Shown here: one piece after another, positions 7,828 to 16,788 of the stretch
Position numbering within the stretch: the stretch's first letter is position 1
Layout of the letters: every line of letters starts with the position of its first letter
Assembly: GCA_902800245.1 (NCBI GenBank)
Contig: CADCDY010000023.1
Coordinates: 1 to 36,274 of the forward strand
Reading direction: 5' to 3'
Source: an uncultured Prevotellaceae bacterium
Lineage (GTDB): Bacteria; Bacteroidota; Bacteroidia; Bacteroidales; Bacteroidaceae
Length of the DNA stretch: 36,274 nt
Position numbers and translations under genes: made by a program
The notes under the pieces: model-generated
The model's database searches: none
Told to the model about the DNA's origin: nothing
What the model saw: the letters and a program-made list of their open reading frames with translations, nothing else

Positions 7828-9384
7828 TTACCATCCCCATTTCTCGTACTCGACATTGATGCCTCCCAGCATAAACCAACTGGCAAGCGTCTGCTCGTAG
7901 AGTTGCATGAGTTGTACAGGAGCCTCGCAACCACCTGCATTACATCTTCAACGGTTATGCCTGCATCTTCCAGCATCTCCTCGGCATCCTCAGGAGTGAG
8001 GTCAACCTTGGCCAGCGCGTCCTTGATACTCGGAACAAGGTTCATGAGCGTAGCCAGGATGCCAGCCCTATTGGCACGATGTGTCTCAATCTGCTGGGGA
8101 GCCAATTTGATATTGATTAACTTGCGCAAGTCGATGCCCCAGCTCTCCAGTGTCTTGATGACCTTCATGATGTTGAGGTCCTTCACCACGTTGTGATAAT
8201 AGCGGTTCTGACCGCCCTCGTAGTAGAGTGCAGGCCAAAGCTGAATGGCGACAGCCGTCTGTATAAGCCACACGATGGCAGCTGGGTCGTGGTTGAGTTT
8301 GAACACCACCGTATTGGTCTGCAGATTGGTCCCAGGGAATGATGACGCGTCCCGTCTGAACAGGTACATAGCGGTCGTGGCGTGAATGTAAGAGGAAGTA
8401 CTTCCGGGTAGTATCGGGATTCGTCCATGTATCCATCAGCGACTTTTCGCGCAGCATCTTGCGGAGAGTCTTTGCAGCCTCGCTCTCGACATTGAAATAG
8501 GTCGGTGTGAGCATGTGGCTAAGCGAATCGGTACCGATATTCTTGGTAATCTGCGGCATGTGGATTTTCTTGTCGAGGAACCATTCCTGAACATGTGATG
8601 CCAGCGGTTCCTGGAAAGTGTCATGGTAATTGAGGCCCAAACCATACCACTCGTTATAGGCTATAATCAACTGTGCTATGGCGCCCACGAAATCACAATA
8701 GCCGATACGCACATACTCGGTATAGGCCTTCTCGATGTCGAGGGGGCCACCGCCTGAAAAGGTCTTGGTGATGGTAATACCTTTGTCCTTGTACTCCATA
8801 TCGCACAACTTGGCGACAAACATCGACTCTGTGCCTCCCTGCGAATAGCCCATATTGAACAGGAAACGTCCCTCGGGGATGTCCTTGTCCTTCATCAGTG
8901 CCTTGGCTGCCAACAATCCGTCAAGCGAATTGCGGGCGTTAGTGTCACCACAGAGGTAGGCCTGAGGCTTGTCCTTGGAAGAACCGAAACCGATATAGTC
9001 ACTCATGACGAGCACGTAATTGGGTTTCAAGGGGCTACACATGATGGCACCTGACAATCTGTCTATCTCGGAGGAGGGAGCCTCGTCAAGCGCAGATATG
9101 GTATAATGGTTATAGAGCAAGATACCATCGGAGGGTACAGTTCCTTTGACAATTTCCGACGGGGCGAGAATGACACCGCTGATAGTGGCATCGTTGCCCT
9201 TTGGATCCTTCGATTGATACTCGTAGACAATATAGCGTACCTCACGCGAGCCCAACGTAATACCGTTGAGCTTATACTTGATGGTAGAATCCTTTTCTAT
9301 GATGATTTTATAGGATGCTTCCTGTGCTTCTGTCATCAAGACACATGACAGCATCAACAGCATCATAAGTACTATTTTCTTCAT
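7828..9384 (-). pseudogene. Broken paralogue of the secreted alpha/beta hydrolase
   Basis: The start (MKKIVLMMLLMLSCVLMTEAQ) and residues to about 345 align with the intact neighbour, including the nucleophile motif GYSQGG and the HSRHDRYVP motif. At about 8344, just after RVIIPW, some 41 nt present in the neighbour are missing, which shifts the frame; homology resumes in another frame at TNLQTNTVVFKLNH. At about 7932 a second deletion shifts it again; the original tail EAPVQLMQLYEQTLASW, still ending EYEKWGW, lies in a third frame ending at 7828. A 432-residue product (stop at 8086) would lack the catalytic His. Two separate deletions make sequencing error unlikely. Confidence 0.85.
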
Positions 9385-9396
9385 AGCATCGGATAT

Positions 9397-10557
9397 TTAT
9401 TTGATAATACGCTTGCGAGCAGTCTGGCCATTCTGTTCAATAAACAGGCCATTAACAGGCTGGTTGACACGCTGGCCATTCATGTTGTAATAGACAGCAG
9501 AGGGCTGGTCGGCCTCGTTGAAATTAACATCCTGAATAGACGTTTTACGGTCTGTCACCTCGAAGGTTGCAGCTACGGGATAGTGGTCGCCTAATGGCTT
9601 GCCATCGTGTTTGTAGCCTTCCGTATCGTAGACGAACGATACAGGTTTTATCTTCGTACCAGTCGTAGGATTGATATAGAGAATCTTATCCATTACCTCA
9701 CCGTTTTCGAGCATGTTGGCATCATCCTCACAGGCAACAATGCCATCCACAGGGTCGGGGTATTTGCCACCCTTCTCCAGTTCTACCCATACGTCAGAAG
9801 CAGTACCCTTGCCAGAATCGGCAATGGCATCAATGAACTTGGCCTTAATCTGATCACGGCAATAGTAGCTATTCATGTCGCCAACAACAATAATGGGACG
9901 GGTGTCCAGATGAGCCAGCACATCGTCCTTGAGTTGTTGCCACTGACTCAGTCGGGCCGCACGGTCAAGCGTGTCGACACCTTCCTTCTCGTCAGCCAAA
10001 TCGCCGGCATCCATGTGCATGTTATAGACAAGGATGCGTGTACCGTTGACCAAGGTCAGTTCACTACGACGGAAGCCCTTGCGAATCAACTCGTCAGCAG
10101 CATGGCTGAACTTACCGAAGTTTTTCTTCCAAAGCACCCGCTCGGTACTGGTCATCGTGATGTTATTCTTCCAGCAGGCACCCAGACCATCAGTATCAAA
10201 GTCTTCGTTCTGCAGGTGCAGGAAGTCAATCTTCTTGCCAGGGATGTCAATGCCCACTCCACCAAGCCATGTGTCGAGTTTATAGTCATCCTCCAGCCAA
10301 GTGGCCAACACCTCGTGGTAATTGAAGTCCTCTTGCGTGCAAATGATATCGTAGTTTTTCTTCAACAGATATTTGCCGATGCGGGCTGTTCCTGCATCAC
10401 CAGGACCATCAGCATTAACCTTGACAAACCAGATCTTCTGAGGAAGACCATCAATATTCAGCGTAGCGACACTGAACCTCTCATTCTCCTGAGCACTAAT
10501 CCCATGTATCCACGAAAGCAGTAATGCCAGCGTTAGGGCGCGTAAATAATTCTTCAT
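9397..10557 (-). CDS. Secreted EEP-fold hydrolase (endonuclease/exonuclease/phosphatase family)
   Basis: A 386-residue exported protein with a signal peptide ending GISAQ. EEP-fold motifs (PF03372) appear in order: TLNIDGLP, CTQEDF (metal-binding Glu), YNMHMDAG, VVGDMNSYY and LGDHYPVAA (catalytic His). These fit a metal-dependent phosphodiesterase such as a sphingomyelinase-like or nuclease-like enzyme; the substrate is open. The last 35 residues (YYNMNGQRVNQPVNGLFI) form the short tail also seen on the GH5 and pectate lyase proteins here, which suggests a shared export or anchoring signal. First gene of the group with the hydrolases; the gap to the pseudogene is 12 nt. Confidence 0.88.
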   Translation of the reverse strand: MKNYLRALTLALLLSWIHGISAQENERFSVATLNIDGLPQKIWFVKVNADGPGDAGTARIGKYLLKKNYDIICTQEDFNYHEVLATWLEDDYKLDTWLGGVGIDIPGKKIDFLHLQNEDFDTDGLGACWKNNITMTSTERVLWKKNFGKFSHAADELIRKGFRRSELTLVNGTRILVYNMHMDAGDLADEKEGVDTLDRAARLSQWQQLKDDVLAHLDTRPIIVVGDMNSYYCRDQIKAKFIDAIADSGKGTASDVWVELEKGGKYPDPVDGIVACEDDANMLENGEVMDKILYINPTTGTKIKPVSFVYDTEGYKHDGKPLGDHYPVAATFEVTDRKTSIQDVNFNEADQPSAVYYNMNGQRVNQPVNGLFIEQNGQTARKRIIK

Positions 10558-10597
10558 TTATTATTCCTTTATTGTTAAATATCTTAATTATCGCCTA

Positions 10598-10629
10598 CAA
10601 AATTAGATATTTTTGCGAAATCTACCAAA
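10598..10629 (-). promoter_or_regulatory. Promoter of the EEP hydrolase group
   Basis: TTTG (10629-10626), 20 nt, TAATTTTG (10605-10598) on the minus strand. The leader would be about 37 nt with AAAGGA before the ATG. It is divergent from the rfbA promoter. Confidence 0.65.
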
Positions 10630-10647
10630 TGTTTAAAGAATATTTTG

Positions 10648-10655
10648 TATCTTTG
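10648..10655 (+). promoter_or_regulatory. -7 box of rfbA
   Basis: TATCTTTG lies 32 nt before the rfbA ATG. The -33 position lacks TTTG. Confidence 0.5.
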
Positions 10656-10687
10656 CCACAAAATAGTCACAACTAAAAGTTCATTAT

Positions 10688-11563
10688 ATGAAAGGTATCG
10701 TATTAGCCGGAGGCAGTGGAACGCGCCTCTACCCTATCACAAAGGGTGTATCGAAGCAGATGCTGCCAATCTTCGATAAGCCCATGATTTACTACCCCAT
10801 CTCAACACTGATGCTGGCTGGTATCCGCGAGATTCTCATCATCTCGACGCCCTACGACCTGCCTGCCTTCAAACGCCTGTTGGGCGACGGTTCGGACCTG
10901 GGCGTACGTTTCGAATATGCCGAGCAACCCTCTCCCGACGGTCTGGCGCAGGCTTTTATCATCGGTGAGAAGTTCATTGGCGACGACTGCGCCTGCCTTG
11001 TCCTTGGCGACAACATCTTCTATGGCAGTGGGTTTACCGGTATGCTGAAGCAGGCTGTTGCCAACGCAGAAGAGAATGGTCAGGCTACCGTCTTCGGCTA
11101 TTACGTCAACGACCCTGAGCGCTATGGCGTAGCAGAATTCGACGAAAACGGCAACTGTCTGAGCATTGAGGAAAAACCTGCCAAGCCCAAGTCGAACTAT
11201 GCTGTCGTAGGACTCTACTTCTATCCCAATAGCGTGGTGGAGATTGCCAAGAACATCAAGCCATCGGCACGTGGCGAGCTGGAAATCACCACCGTCAACC
11301 AGAAATATCTGGAGGACAAGAACTTGCTGGTACAGACACTCCAGCGTGGCTTTGCCTGGTTGGATACCGGCACTCACGATTCACTCAGCGAAGCCTCAAC
11401 GTTCATCGAGGTCATTGAGAAACGTCAGGGACTGAAAGTAGCCTGTCTCGAGGAGATTGCCTACAAACGCGGCTGGATTAGCAAGGAGCAGTTAAAGAAA
11501 CTGGCCGAGCCAATGATTAAGAATGACTACGGCCAGTATCTCATGCGTCGCGCAGAGGAATAA
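10688..11563 (+). CDS. rfbA: Glucose-1-phosphate thymidylyltransferase
   Basis: A 291-residue RmlA enzyme that joins glucose-1-phosphate and dTTP to give dTDP-glucose, the first step to dTDP-L-rhamnose for surface polysaccharide. The nucleotide-binding start [35 protein letters not shown], the metal-binding [10 protein letters not shown] and the [12 protein letters not shown] motif are all present at normal length. rfbD, the last step, lies 19 kb away; rfbB and rfbC are not in the window. It converges on the kinase fusion gene with only 12 nt between the stops and no visible hairpin. Confidence 0.97.
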   Translation: MKGIVLAGGSGTRLYPITKGVSKQMLPIFDKPMIYYPISTLMLAGIREILIISTPYDLPAFKRLLGDGSDLGVRFEYAEQPSPDGLAQAFIIGEKFIGDDCACLVLGDNIFYGSGFTGMLKQAVANAEENGQATVFGYYVNDPERYGVAEFDENGNCLSIEEKPAKPKSNYAVVGLYFYPNSVVEIAKNIKPSARGELEITTVNQKYLEDKNLLVQTLQRGFAWLDTGTHDSLSEASTFIEVIEKRQGLKVACLEEIAYKRGWISKEQLKKLAEPMIKNDYGQYLMRRAEE

Positions 11564-11575
11564 GTCAGATAATCC

Positions 11576-13471
11576 TTACTTCGAGAAATACCGCACGCAG
11601 TTGCGCAGGGCTGTGGGATTACCCATATCGTACATCGCGCCCTTCAGTCGGATGCCCATCATGCCGCTCTTCTGGCGAACAGCCTCAAGGGCGGCAGTCA
11701 GTTCAATCTCACGCGTCATATCGCTCTCTGCATCGGCTTTCTGAATGTCCGCGTCGAGTTGTGCGAAGACCTCTGGCGTCAGGATATACTGTCCGAAGAC
11801 GGAATAGTACTCTTTCTCGCCCTCCTTGTTACGCACACCCAGGAACTCCTCTGCATACGATGCCTTGGGTTTTTCGTGCATCACCGAAACGCTAAGGATG
11901 GTATTGTCCTTATCCTCCCACACACCGCTTAGGATACCATAATGACTCACTTCTGCCAGTGGAATAGGATGGATGCTGACCATCAGACGGTTGTAACGCT
12001 CATACTGCTCTATCAACTGCAGGGCACAGGGTTTGTTCGACTGGCTACGATAGAGCGTGTCACCCAACAGCAACAGTACGGGCTCGTTGTTGGCAAACTC
12101 GCGCTGGTAGACGTAATGCAGGCGCTTGCCAATATCAAGAATACGGTTTTCGTACTCCTGCGCCTCTTTGTTTAACTTACTCAGATGCTCGTCACTCAGT
12201 GGACGCTCGAAGAATTCGGTATACTGGATACGTTCTTCCTCCGAACCCAGTACCAGACAGATTTCCTCCACACCGCTCTTCACCAGTTCTTCCAGCAGAA
12301 TCAGGATGACAGGGCGAACCATACCGTCGGAACAGGGAATGGGGAAGAAGTCCTTCTTTAACGAACGGGTAGCAGGATAGAGGCGCGTGCCAAAGCCTGC
12401 CACAGGAATGATGGCCTTACGGACGGTATGCACGGGGTGCAGCGTCAGCGTGTAGGCTTTCATGCCCTGCGCATTCAGATAATCCTGCAAACGTTGCTGG
12501 TCCTCTTCACTACGTGCCAGGAACTGTACGGAACCGTCACCATGCGAACCGACACCCTTGCCGCCCCAGACCATCGGCTGTATCTGCGGATCGTGCAACA
12601 CCTCGTGCAGCTTCGGAGCCCAAAGAGCTGGGGACATCGGAGCAATATGCTGGTCGAACATCTCCTCTGCATGAGTCATCAGCTGACCTAGCGCTTCTGC
12701 ATCACCGGAAGCCATATACTTAATGGCTTTGTTCACAATATCGTGGTTCCATTCACCCAATGCCTTATGCAGGTTCTGCTCGGCTTCTGTCGAGGCAAAG
12801 GGGTAGGCCTTGTTCAAGTCTGACAGAATCCTAATGGTGTCCTTCTCTGCACACAGATCGGCAAATACCCAATACAGTGTCTTCTTCACATTCAGCGGCT
12901 TCACCTCAATCTCGTCACCATCGAAAGTCATCAGGTTGGGTTTCACACCAAAAGCACAGGCCTGGTCCAGACGTCCGCAACGACTCGACGTACGTAACTC
13001 GCCCAGATAGGCAATATTCATCTCACCCAACGTATTGAGGTTGAGATTATATAATAAATTGAACGCGCGCGCGACAAGCACACAGATGGCTGCGCTCGAC
13101 GACAGACCGCTCTTCATAGGCAGCGTCATCTCGGTTATGCGGATGCGCACACCTCCGACTTTATACCACTCCAGCATGTAGCTGGCAACACCAGCGCAAT
13201 AACTGAAGAACGAGCCCGATTTAGCCACGCGTTTCAACTCCTGTTCACTCATCCGACAGGAAAAGTCACGCCACACGTCAGACAATTCCGGAGCATCACT
13301 ATGCATCTCGAAGATAGTAGATTTCTCCACTTCGGCATAGATACCTTGTTCAATACCCGTCACAATTGAAGCACCTGGCAGAATGTCGGCATTCATCGTG
13401 CGATAGTGACCTGCCCAGTCAGTATGTTCTCCAAATAGGCACAGACGGCCTGGAACGAAAAGTTTTTGCAT
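11576..13471 (-). CDS. GHMP sugar kinase-nucleotidyltransferase fusion
   Basis: From the ATG at 13471 the protein has 631 residues. Residues 1-345 form a GHMP kinase: PGRLCLFGEHTDW (galactokinase-like motif 1), PMKSGLSSSAA (ATP loop) and GGKGVGSHGDGSV (motif 3). Residues 350-631 form a GalU-like nucleotidyltransferase beginning AIIPVAGFGTRLYPATRS, with LLLLGDTLYRS. It probably phosphorylates a free sugar at C1 and passes it on to make an NDP-sugar, the logic of Bacteroides Fkp but with domain order reversed. The sugar is not determined; galactose, glucuronate or a deoxyhexose are possible. An upstream ATG at 13492 is within 11 nt of the -7 box, so 13471 is preferred. Confidence 0.88.
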   Translation of the reverse strand: MQKLFVPGRLCLFGEHTDWAGHYRTMNADILPGASIVTGIEQGIYAEVEKSTIFEMHSDAPELSDVWRDFSCRMSEQELKRVAKSGSFFSYCAGVASYMLEWYKVGGVRIRITEMTLPMKSGLSSSAAICVLVARAFNLLYNLNLNTLGEMNIAYLGELRTSSRCGRLDQACAFGVKPNLMTFDGDEIEVKPLNVKKTLYWVFADLCAEKDTIRILSDLNKAYPFASTEAEQNLHKALGEWNHDIVNKAIKYMASGDAEALGQLMTHAEEMFDQHIAPMSPALWAPKLHEVLHDPQIQPMVWGGKGVGSHGDGSVQFLARSEEDQQRLQDYLNAQGMKAYTLTLHPVHTVRKAIIPVAGFGTRLYPATRSLKKDFFPIPCSDGMVRPVILILLEELVKSGVEEICLVLGSEEERIQYTEFFERPLSDEHLSKLNKEAQEYENRILDIGKRLHYVYQREFANNEPVLLLLGDTLYRSQSNKPCALQLIEQYERYNRLMVSIHPIPLAEVSHYGILSGVWEDKDNTILSVSVMHEKPKASYAEEFLGVRNKEGEKEYYSVFGQYILTPEVFAQLDADIQKADAESDMTREIELTAALEAVRQKSGMMGIRLKGAMYDMGNPTALRNCVRYFSK

Positions 13472-13502
13472 ATTTTCTGTTTTTATGTGCAATATTTATG
13501 CA

Positions 13503-13510
13503 CAAAGGTA
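13503..13510 (-). promoter_or_regulatory. -7 box of the kinase fusion gene
   Basis: TACCTTTG on the minus strand, with ATTG (one off TTTG) exactly 20 nt upstream at 13534-13531. It is back to back with the sigma-factor promoter. Confidence 0.5.
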
Positions 13511-13548
13511 CGAAAAATTTAGTAAAATGACAATTTTTAAGCAAAATA

Positions 13549-13580
13549 TTTGGCAGTTTTGATAAAAATATATACTTTTG
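13549..13580 (+). promoter_or_regulatory. Promoter of the sigma-70 gene
   Basis: TTTG (13549-13552), 20 nt, TACTTTTG (13573-13580). The transcript would start near 13584 with a leader of about 85 nt, which rules out the in-frame ATG at 13550. Confidence 0.6.
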
Positions 13581-13669
13581 CAGGCGATAAAGTTAAAAAA
13601 GTTAGTAACCAAACATCAAAATTCTACTGCCTATCGACAGAACTCTACTTCATAAAAATTGAAGAAAAT

Positions 13670-14269
13670 ATGAAGAATTATGCAAGCATGACCGACGAAA
13701 AGTTGGCCTTGCAGTATGCAGGAGGAGACAACAGGGCATTTGATGAGTTATTAACTCGCAATCAAAAAAAGCTCTACGATTACATTCTGTTCGTGGTCCG
13801 CGACCCCGAGCATGCTAACGACGTGTTCCAAGAGACGTTTGTCAAGGCTATCACCAAACTGCAGGAGGGTAAGTATACCGACTCCGGCAAGTTTGCGTTC
13901 TGGCTAACGCGTATTGCCCATAACGTCATTATGGATACCTATCGTCAACAAAAGAATGTTCACATTATAGAACCTACCGTCGATAACGACCTAAGTAAGC
14001 TGAAGAGTGACGGCGTGATGGACCTCAATCGCGAGAACGAGTTTGTCAACGCCCAGATTCTTCGCGACGTGCGCCATATCATGGACTCGCTGCCCGCTCC
14101 ACAACGCGAAGTGGTGTATATGCGCTACTATCAGGAAATGTCGTTCAAGGAGATTGCCGAGACCACTGGTGTCAGCATCAACACATCTCTTGGCCGTATG
14201 CGCTATGCCATTATCAACATGCGCCGCATGGCCAAGCAACATGAAATCCAGTTAAGCATGGAACTATAG
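13670..14269 (+). CDS. Sigma-70 family RNA polymerase sigma factor (ECF type)
   Basis: From the ATG at 13670 (MKNYASMTDEKLALQY) the protein has 199 residues. Region 2 is seen as DRAFDELL-like NRAFDELLTRNQKKLYDYI, DPEHANDVFQETFVKA and FWLTRIAHNVIMDTYRQ. Region 4 is LPAPQREVVYMRYYQEMSF followed by KEIAETTGVSINTSLGRMR. Regions 1.1 and 3 are lacking, as in ECF factors. No anti-sigma gene adjoins, so how its activity is controlled is open. The frame is open 120 nt further upstream, but that stretch overlaps the promoter. It converges on rpe. Confidence 0.93.
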   Translation: MKNYASMTDEKLALQYAGGDNRAFDELLTRNQKKLYDYILFVVRDPEHANDVFQETFVKAITKLQEGKYTDSGKFAFWLTRIAHNVIMDTYRQQKNVHIIEPTVDNDLSKLKSDGVMDLNRENEFVNAQILRDVRHIMDSLPAPQREVVYMRYYQEMSFKEIAETTGVSINTSLGRMRYAIINMRRMAKQHEIQLSMEL

Positions 14270-14310
14270 TTGTTGGCTATTGGCTAAAGCCAAAAGCTAA
14301 CTGCTAAAAG

Positions 14311-14961
14311 CTAAAGGCAATGCAAGTCATGAATGACTTGTTCTGGCGTGGGGCTATGGAACACATAGCTTCCTGCCACCAGTACGTCCACACCGGCCTT
14401 AACCAATCGTGGGGCCGTCTCGTTTTGTACGCCGCCGTCCACCTCTATCAGTGCCTTCGAACCGCTCTCGTCTATGAGTTTACGCAGTCGCTGTGCCTTC
14501 TGAATGGTGTTCTCAATGAACTTCTGTCCGCCGAAACCGGGATTCACACTCATCAGCAACACCATATCGACGTCGCAGATGATATCTTCCAACAATGACA
14601 CAGGCGACGCAGGATTCAGCGTCACACCGGCCTTCATGCCTGCCTGATGAATCTCCTGCACGGTACGATGCAGATGGGTACACGCCTCCACGTGGACGTT
14701 CATCATCATCGCACCCAACTTGGCAGTCTGTTGGATATACTGCTCCGGGTGGACAATCATGTAATGAACGTCAAGGGGTTTCTTGCACTTCTTGGCCACA
14801 ACCTCAAGCACAGGGAATCCGAAGGAGATGTTGGGCACGAACACGCCATCCATCACATCCAAATGAAGCCAATCGGCCTCACTGCGGTTAATCATTTCCA
14901 GTTCGCTGTCCAAATGCAGGAAGTCAGCTGCAAGGAGCGACGGTGAAACCATTGTAGCCAT
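14311..14961 (-). CDS. rpe: Ribulose-phosphate 3-epimerase
   Basis: A 216-residue TIM-barrel enzyme that interconverts ribulose-5-phosphate and xylulose-5-phosphate in the pentose phosphate pathway. Family motifs are present: SPSLLAADF, HLDVMDGVFVPNISFG (catalytic Asp and metal ligands), DVHYMIVHPE, LMSVNPGFGGQKF and IEVDGGV. Full family length. It lies downstream of fmt on the same strand, 175 nt away, with no promoter of the TAnnTTTG type recognised in the gap. Confidence 0.97.
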   Translation of the reverse strand: MATMVSPSLLAADFLHLDSELEMINRSEADWLHLDVMDGVFVPNISFGFPVLEVVAKKCKKPLDVHYMIVHPEQYIQQTAKLGAMMMNVHVEACTHLHRTVQEIHQAGMKAGVTLNPASPVSLLEDIICDVDMVLLMSVNPGFGGQKFIENTIQKAQRLRKLIDESGSKALIEVDGGVQNETAPRLVKAGVDVLVAGSYVFHSPTPEQVIHDLHCL

Positions 14962-15034
14962 GATTCACTTGTTTTTTTGAATTACACATACGCGCAAACT
15001 GCTTCAAAAACAGAATGGTGGCGGGGTTTGGCAT
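14924..15034 (-). CDS. Possible small protein overlapping the rpe start
   Basis: An ATG at 15034 opens a 36-codon frame beginning MPNPATILFLKQFARMC that overlaps the first 38 nt of rpe in another frame. The stretch FLKQFAR resembles short Bacteroidales peptides I recall only loosely. There is no visible promoter or ribosome site, and the frame is also open further upstream. It may be a spurious frame or a translated leader before rpe. Confidence 0.22.
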   Translation of the reverse strand: MPNPATILFLKQFARMCNSKKQVNHGYNGFTVAPCS

Positions 15035-15136
15035 AAATTCGTCTTGAGTAAAATGCTGCATAGGCAAAATCGTTTTTGGGGTTATTTCTACTATTAAAAC
15101 GCAACATTTTCTCATTTATTATATAAAACCGAAAAA

Positions 15137-16108
15137 TTATTTTATCCGACACGATTCCACGTCCTTCATGCCGTTCAGAAAGTCGCGGGCCAGCATGCGT
15201 TTCTTGCCTGCCAACTGCAACTCCACTATCTCCAGCAATTCGTCCTGTGCCGAGATACACAGCGACTTACCCTCGATGCTGATCGTGCCTGCGCCCCTAC
15301 CCTGCTTACCGGTCTTGCGTGTCTTCCACACCTTCAGTACCGTCTCCTTGCCGTCGGCAGCGACCAGCGTCGTCCACGCTCCAGGCACGGGACTCAGTCC
15401 GCGCACGAAGTCGTACACCTGCTTGGCACTTTTCGTCCAGTCTATCTCGCAGGTCTCCTTGAAGATTTTGGGAGCGGGCTTGATGGCCAAACCATCAAGC
15501 ACATTGTTTTGCGCCACCGTTTCGGGATGGCCGTCTGCCGCGACGATGGCGTCCAGCGTTTCCAGACACAGCTCGGCACCCAGATGCATCAGTCCGTCGT
15601 ACACATACTCCACGTCGGCATCGTCAGGAATGGCAAACGGTTTCTTCATGATGATGCGACCCGTGTCGATGTCGTGATCCAGGAAGAATGTCGTCACACC
15701 CGTCTCCGTCTCGCCATTGATGACGGCCCAGTTGATAGGCGCAGCACCGCGATATTGGGGCAGCAGGGCTGCATGGACGTTAAACGTACCGTATTCCGGC
15801 ATGGCCCACACCACTTCCGGCAACATCCTAAACGCCACGACCACCTGCAGGTTAGCCCGGTACGACCGGAGCTGTTCCACAAACGCAGGGTCCTTCATCT
15901 TCTCGGGTTGCAACACGGGCAAGCCGTGCGCCACAGCATACTGCTTCACCTGTGACGGCTGCATCTCCGTCTGGTGACGACCCACGGGTTTATCGGGCTG
16001 CGTCACCACTGCCACCACGTTATATCCGTTCTCCACCAGCGCCTGCAGCGTCTCCACCGCAAACTCCGGCGTACCCATAAACACAATTCTCAAGTCCTCT
16101 TTCTTCAT
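15137..16108 (-). CDS. fmt: Methionyl-tRNA formyltransferase
   Basis: A 323-residue enzyme that formylates initiator Met-tRNA using 10-formyl-tetrahydrofolate. It starts LRIVFMGTPEFAVETLQALV and has the catalytic core motif SLLPQYRGAAPINWAVINGE in the variant ALLPQYRGAAPINWAVING, followed by TGVTTFFLDHDIDTG. The C-terminal OB-like domain begins near RGLSPVPGAWTTL. Length is typical. It has a well-formed promoter upstream at 16194-16163. Confidence 0.97.
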   Translation of the reverse strand: MKKEDLRIVFMGTPEFAVETLQALVENGYNVVAVVTQPDKPVGRHQTEMQPSQVKQYAVAHGLPVLQPEKMKDPAFVEQLRSYRANLQVVVAFRMLPEVVWAMPEYGTFNVHAALLPQYRGAAPINWAVINGETETGVTTFFLDHDIDTGRIIMKKPFAIPDDADVEYVYDGLMHLGAELCLETLDAIVAADGHPETVAQNNVLDGLAIKPAPKIFKETCEIDWTKSAKQVYDFVRGLSPVPGAWTTLVAADGKETVLKVWKTRKTGKQGRGAGTISIEGKSLCISAQDELLEIVELQLAGKKRMLARDFLNGMKDVESCRIK

Positions 16109-16162
16109 TTTTCCTTATCGTAAAAATCAAAGGGTTAAAATCACTCTTTTTGTTTTCTGTTG

Positions 16163-16194
16163 CAAAGATACGATTAAATGAGTAGAAAACCAAA
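16163..16194 (-). promoter_or_regulatory. Promoter of fmt
   Basis: TTTG (16194-16191), 20 nt, TATCTTTG (16170-16163) on the minus strand. The leader is about 50 nt. Confidence 0.7.
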
Positions 16195-16454
16195 TTTTAT
16201 TTGAGTTTTCTCGAATGTGAGTGTCTTCGACGCCAGTCAAATATACAAACTATTTTTGAAACCACCAAACTTTTCCTCATTTCCTCACATCATGCACAAG
16301 AAAAACGAGTCAACCAAAGCACCCACGAAAAACCGTTCATTAACTCAAGTCATCAATCGAGTTAATATAATCGACGAATCGAATTAATAAAGAGGAATAG
16401 ACGCCCTCCGAAAACACACAAGATTCCGCAAGGCCTTGATTCTTCATGATCATT

Positions 16455-16583
16455 TATTTATAGTATCTCCTCACCCTCATAAAGTGATGAATACTCATAA
16501 CAGTCATTAATCTCTTTCAGGGTCATCGCACCCTTCCGCTCCATGAGGTTAATCAGATAGAGGCATTTCTTCAGTTTCGACAT
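16455..16583 (-). pseudogene. Remnant of a regulator N-terminus (WYL-type, tentative)
   Basis: An ATG at 16583 opens a 42-codon frame starting MSKLKKCLYLINLMERKG and continuing AMTLKEINDC. After that residue the frame no longer looks like protein, but the +1 frame reads YEYSSLYEGEEIL. Read together these resemble the N-terminal HTH of Bacteroidales WYL-domain regulators as I remember them (LIxxIxxxGxxTxxEIN, then SSLxxGE). A 1-nt deletion and early stops would explain it. The rest of the gene is missing. Confidence 0.4.
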
Positions 16584-16656
16584 AGCGGCAAATTATAATC
16601 CATCATTAAAAATGCTTTTCACTTCACTATAAAGATATTTACTCAATTCTTGAAAC

Positions 16657-16761
16657 TCATTCGTCAGAAAATGGTAACGCCTCATCATCATGTTGTTCTA
16701 TTGGTTTGATATAATCAGAAGCACGCGCAGAGGAAAAACGCAGAGGATTGTCTGACGTTTC
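16657..16761 (-). pseudogene. Remnant of a protein C-terminus
   Basis: After a TAG at 16764-16762 the minus frame stays open for 34 codons, with no start codon, and ends in TGA at 16659-16657. It includes NPLRFSSARASDYIKPIE and HDDEALPFSDE, which read like the soluble acidic end of a real protein. I suspect a DNA-processing protein of mobile regions (VapE/DUF3987 type) but cannot show it. The upstream coding part has been replaced by the inverted-repeat element at 16789. Confidence 0.4.
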
Positions 16762-16788
16762 CTAATTTTGGTTGATTATCGCGTGACT

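Noticed and set aside
9607-10524. 305-codon plus-strand frame opposite the EEP hydrolase
   Set aside because: It is antisense to a gene with all family motifs; no features of its own.
14280-14293. TTGGC/GCCAA hairpin between the sigma factor and rpe as a terminator
   Set aside because: Five pairs and no T-run; surrounded by repeated AGCTAA-like words, so the stem may be chance.
16292-16387. 31-codon plus-strand frame starting MHKKNESTKAPTKNRS
   Set aside because: It is short, has no promoter box and no recognisable similarity, and lies in decayed DNA.
16593-16691. 32-codon minus-strand frame starting MMMRRYHFLTNEFQ
   Set aside because: It overlaps the better supported C-terminal remnant in another frame and has no start signal.
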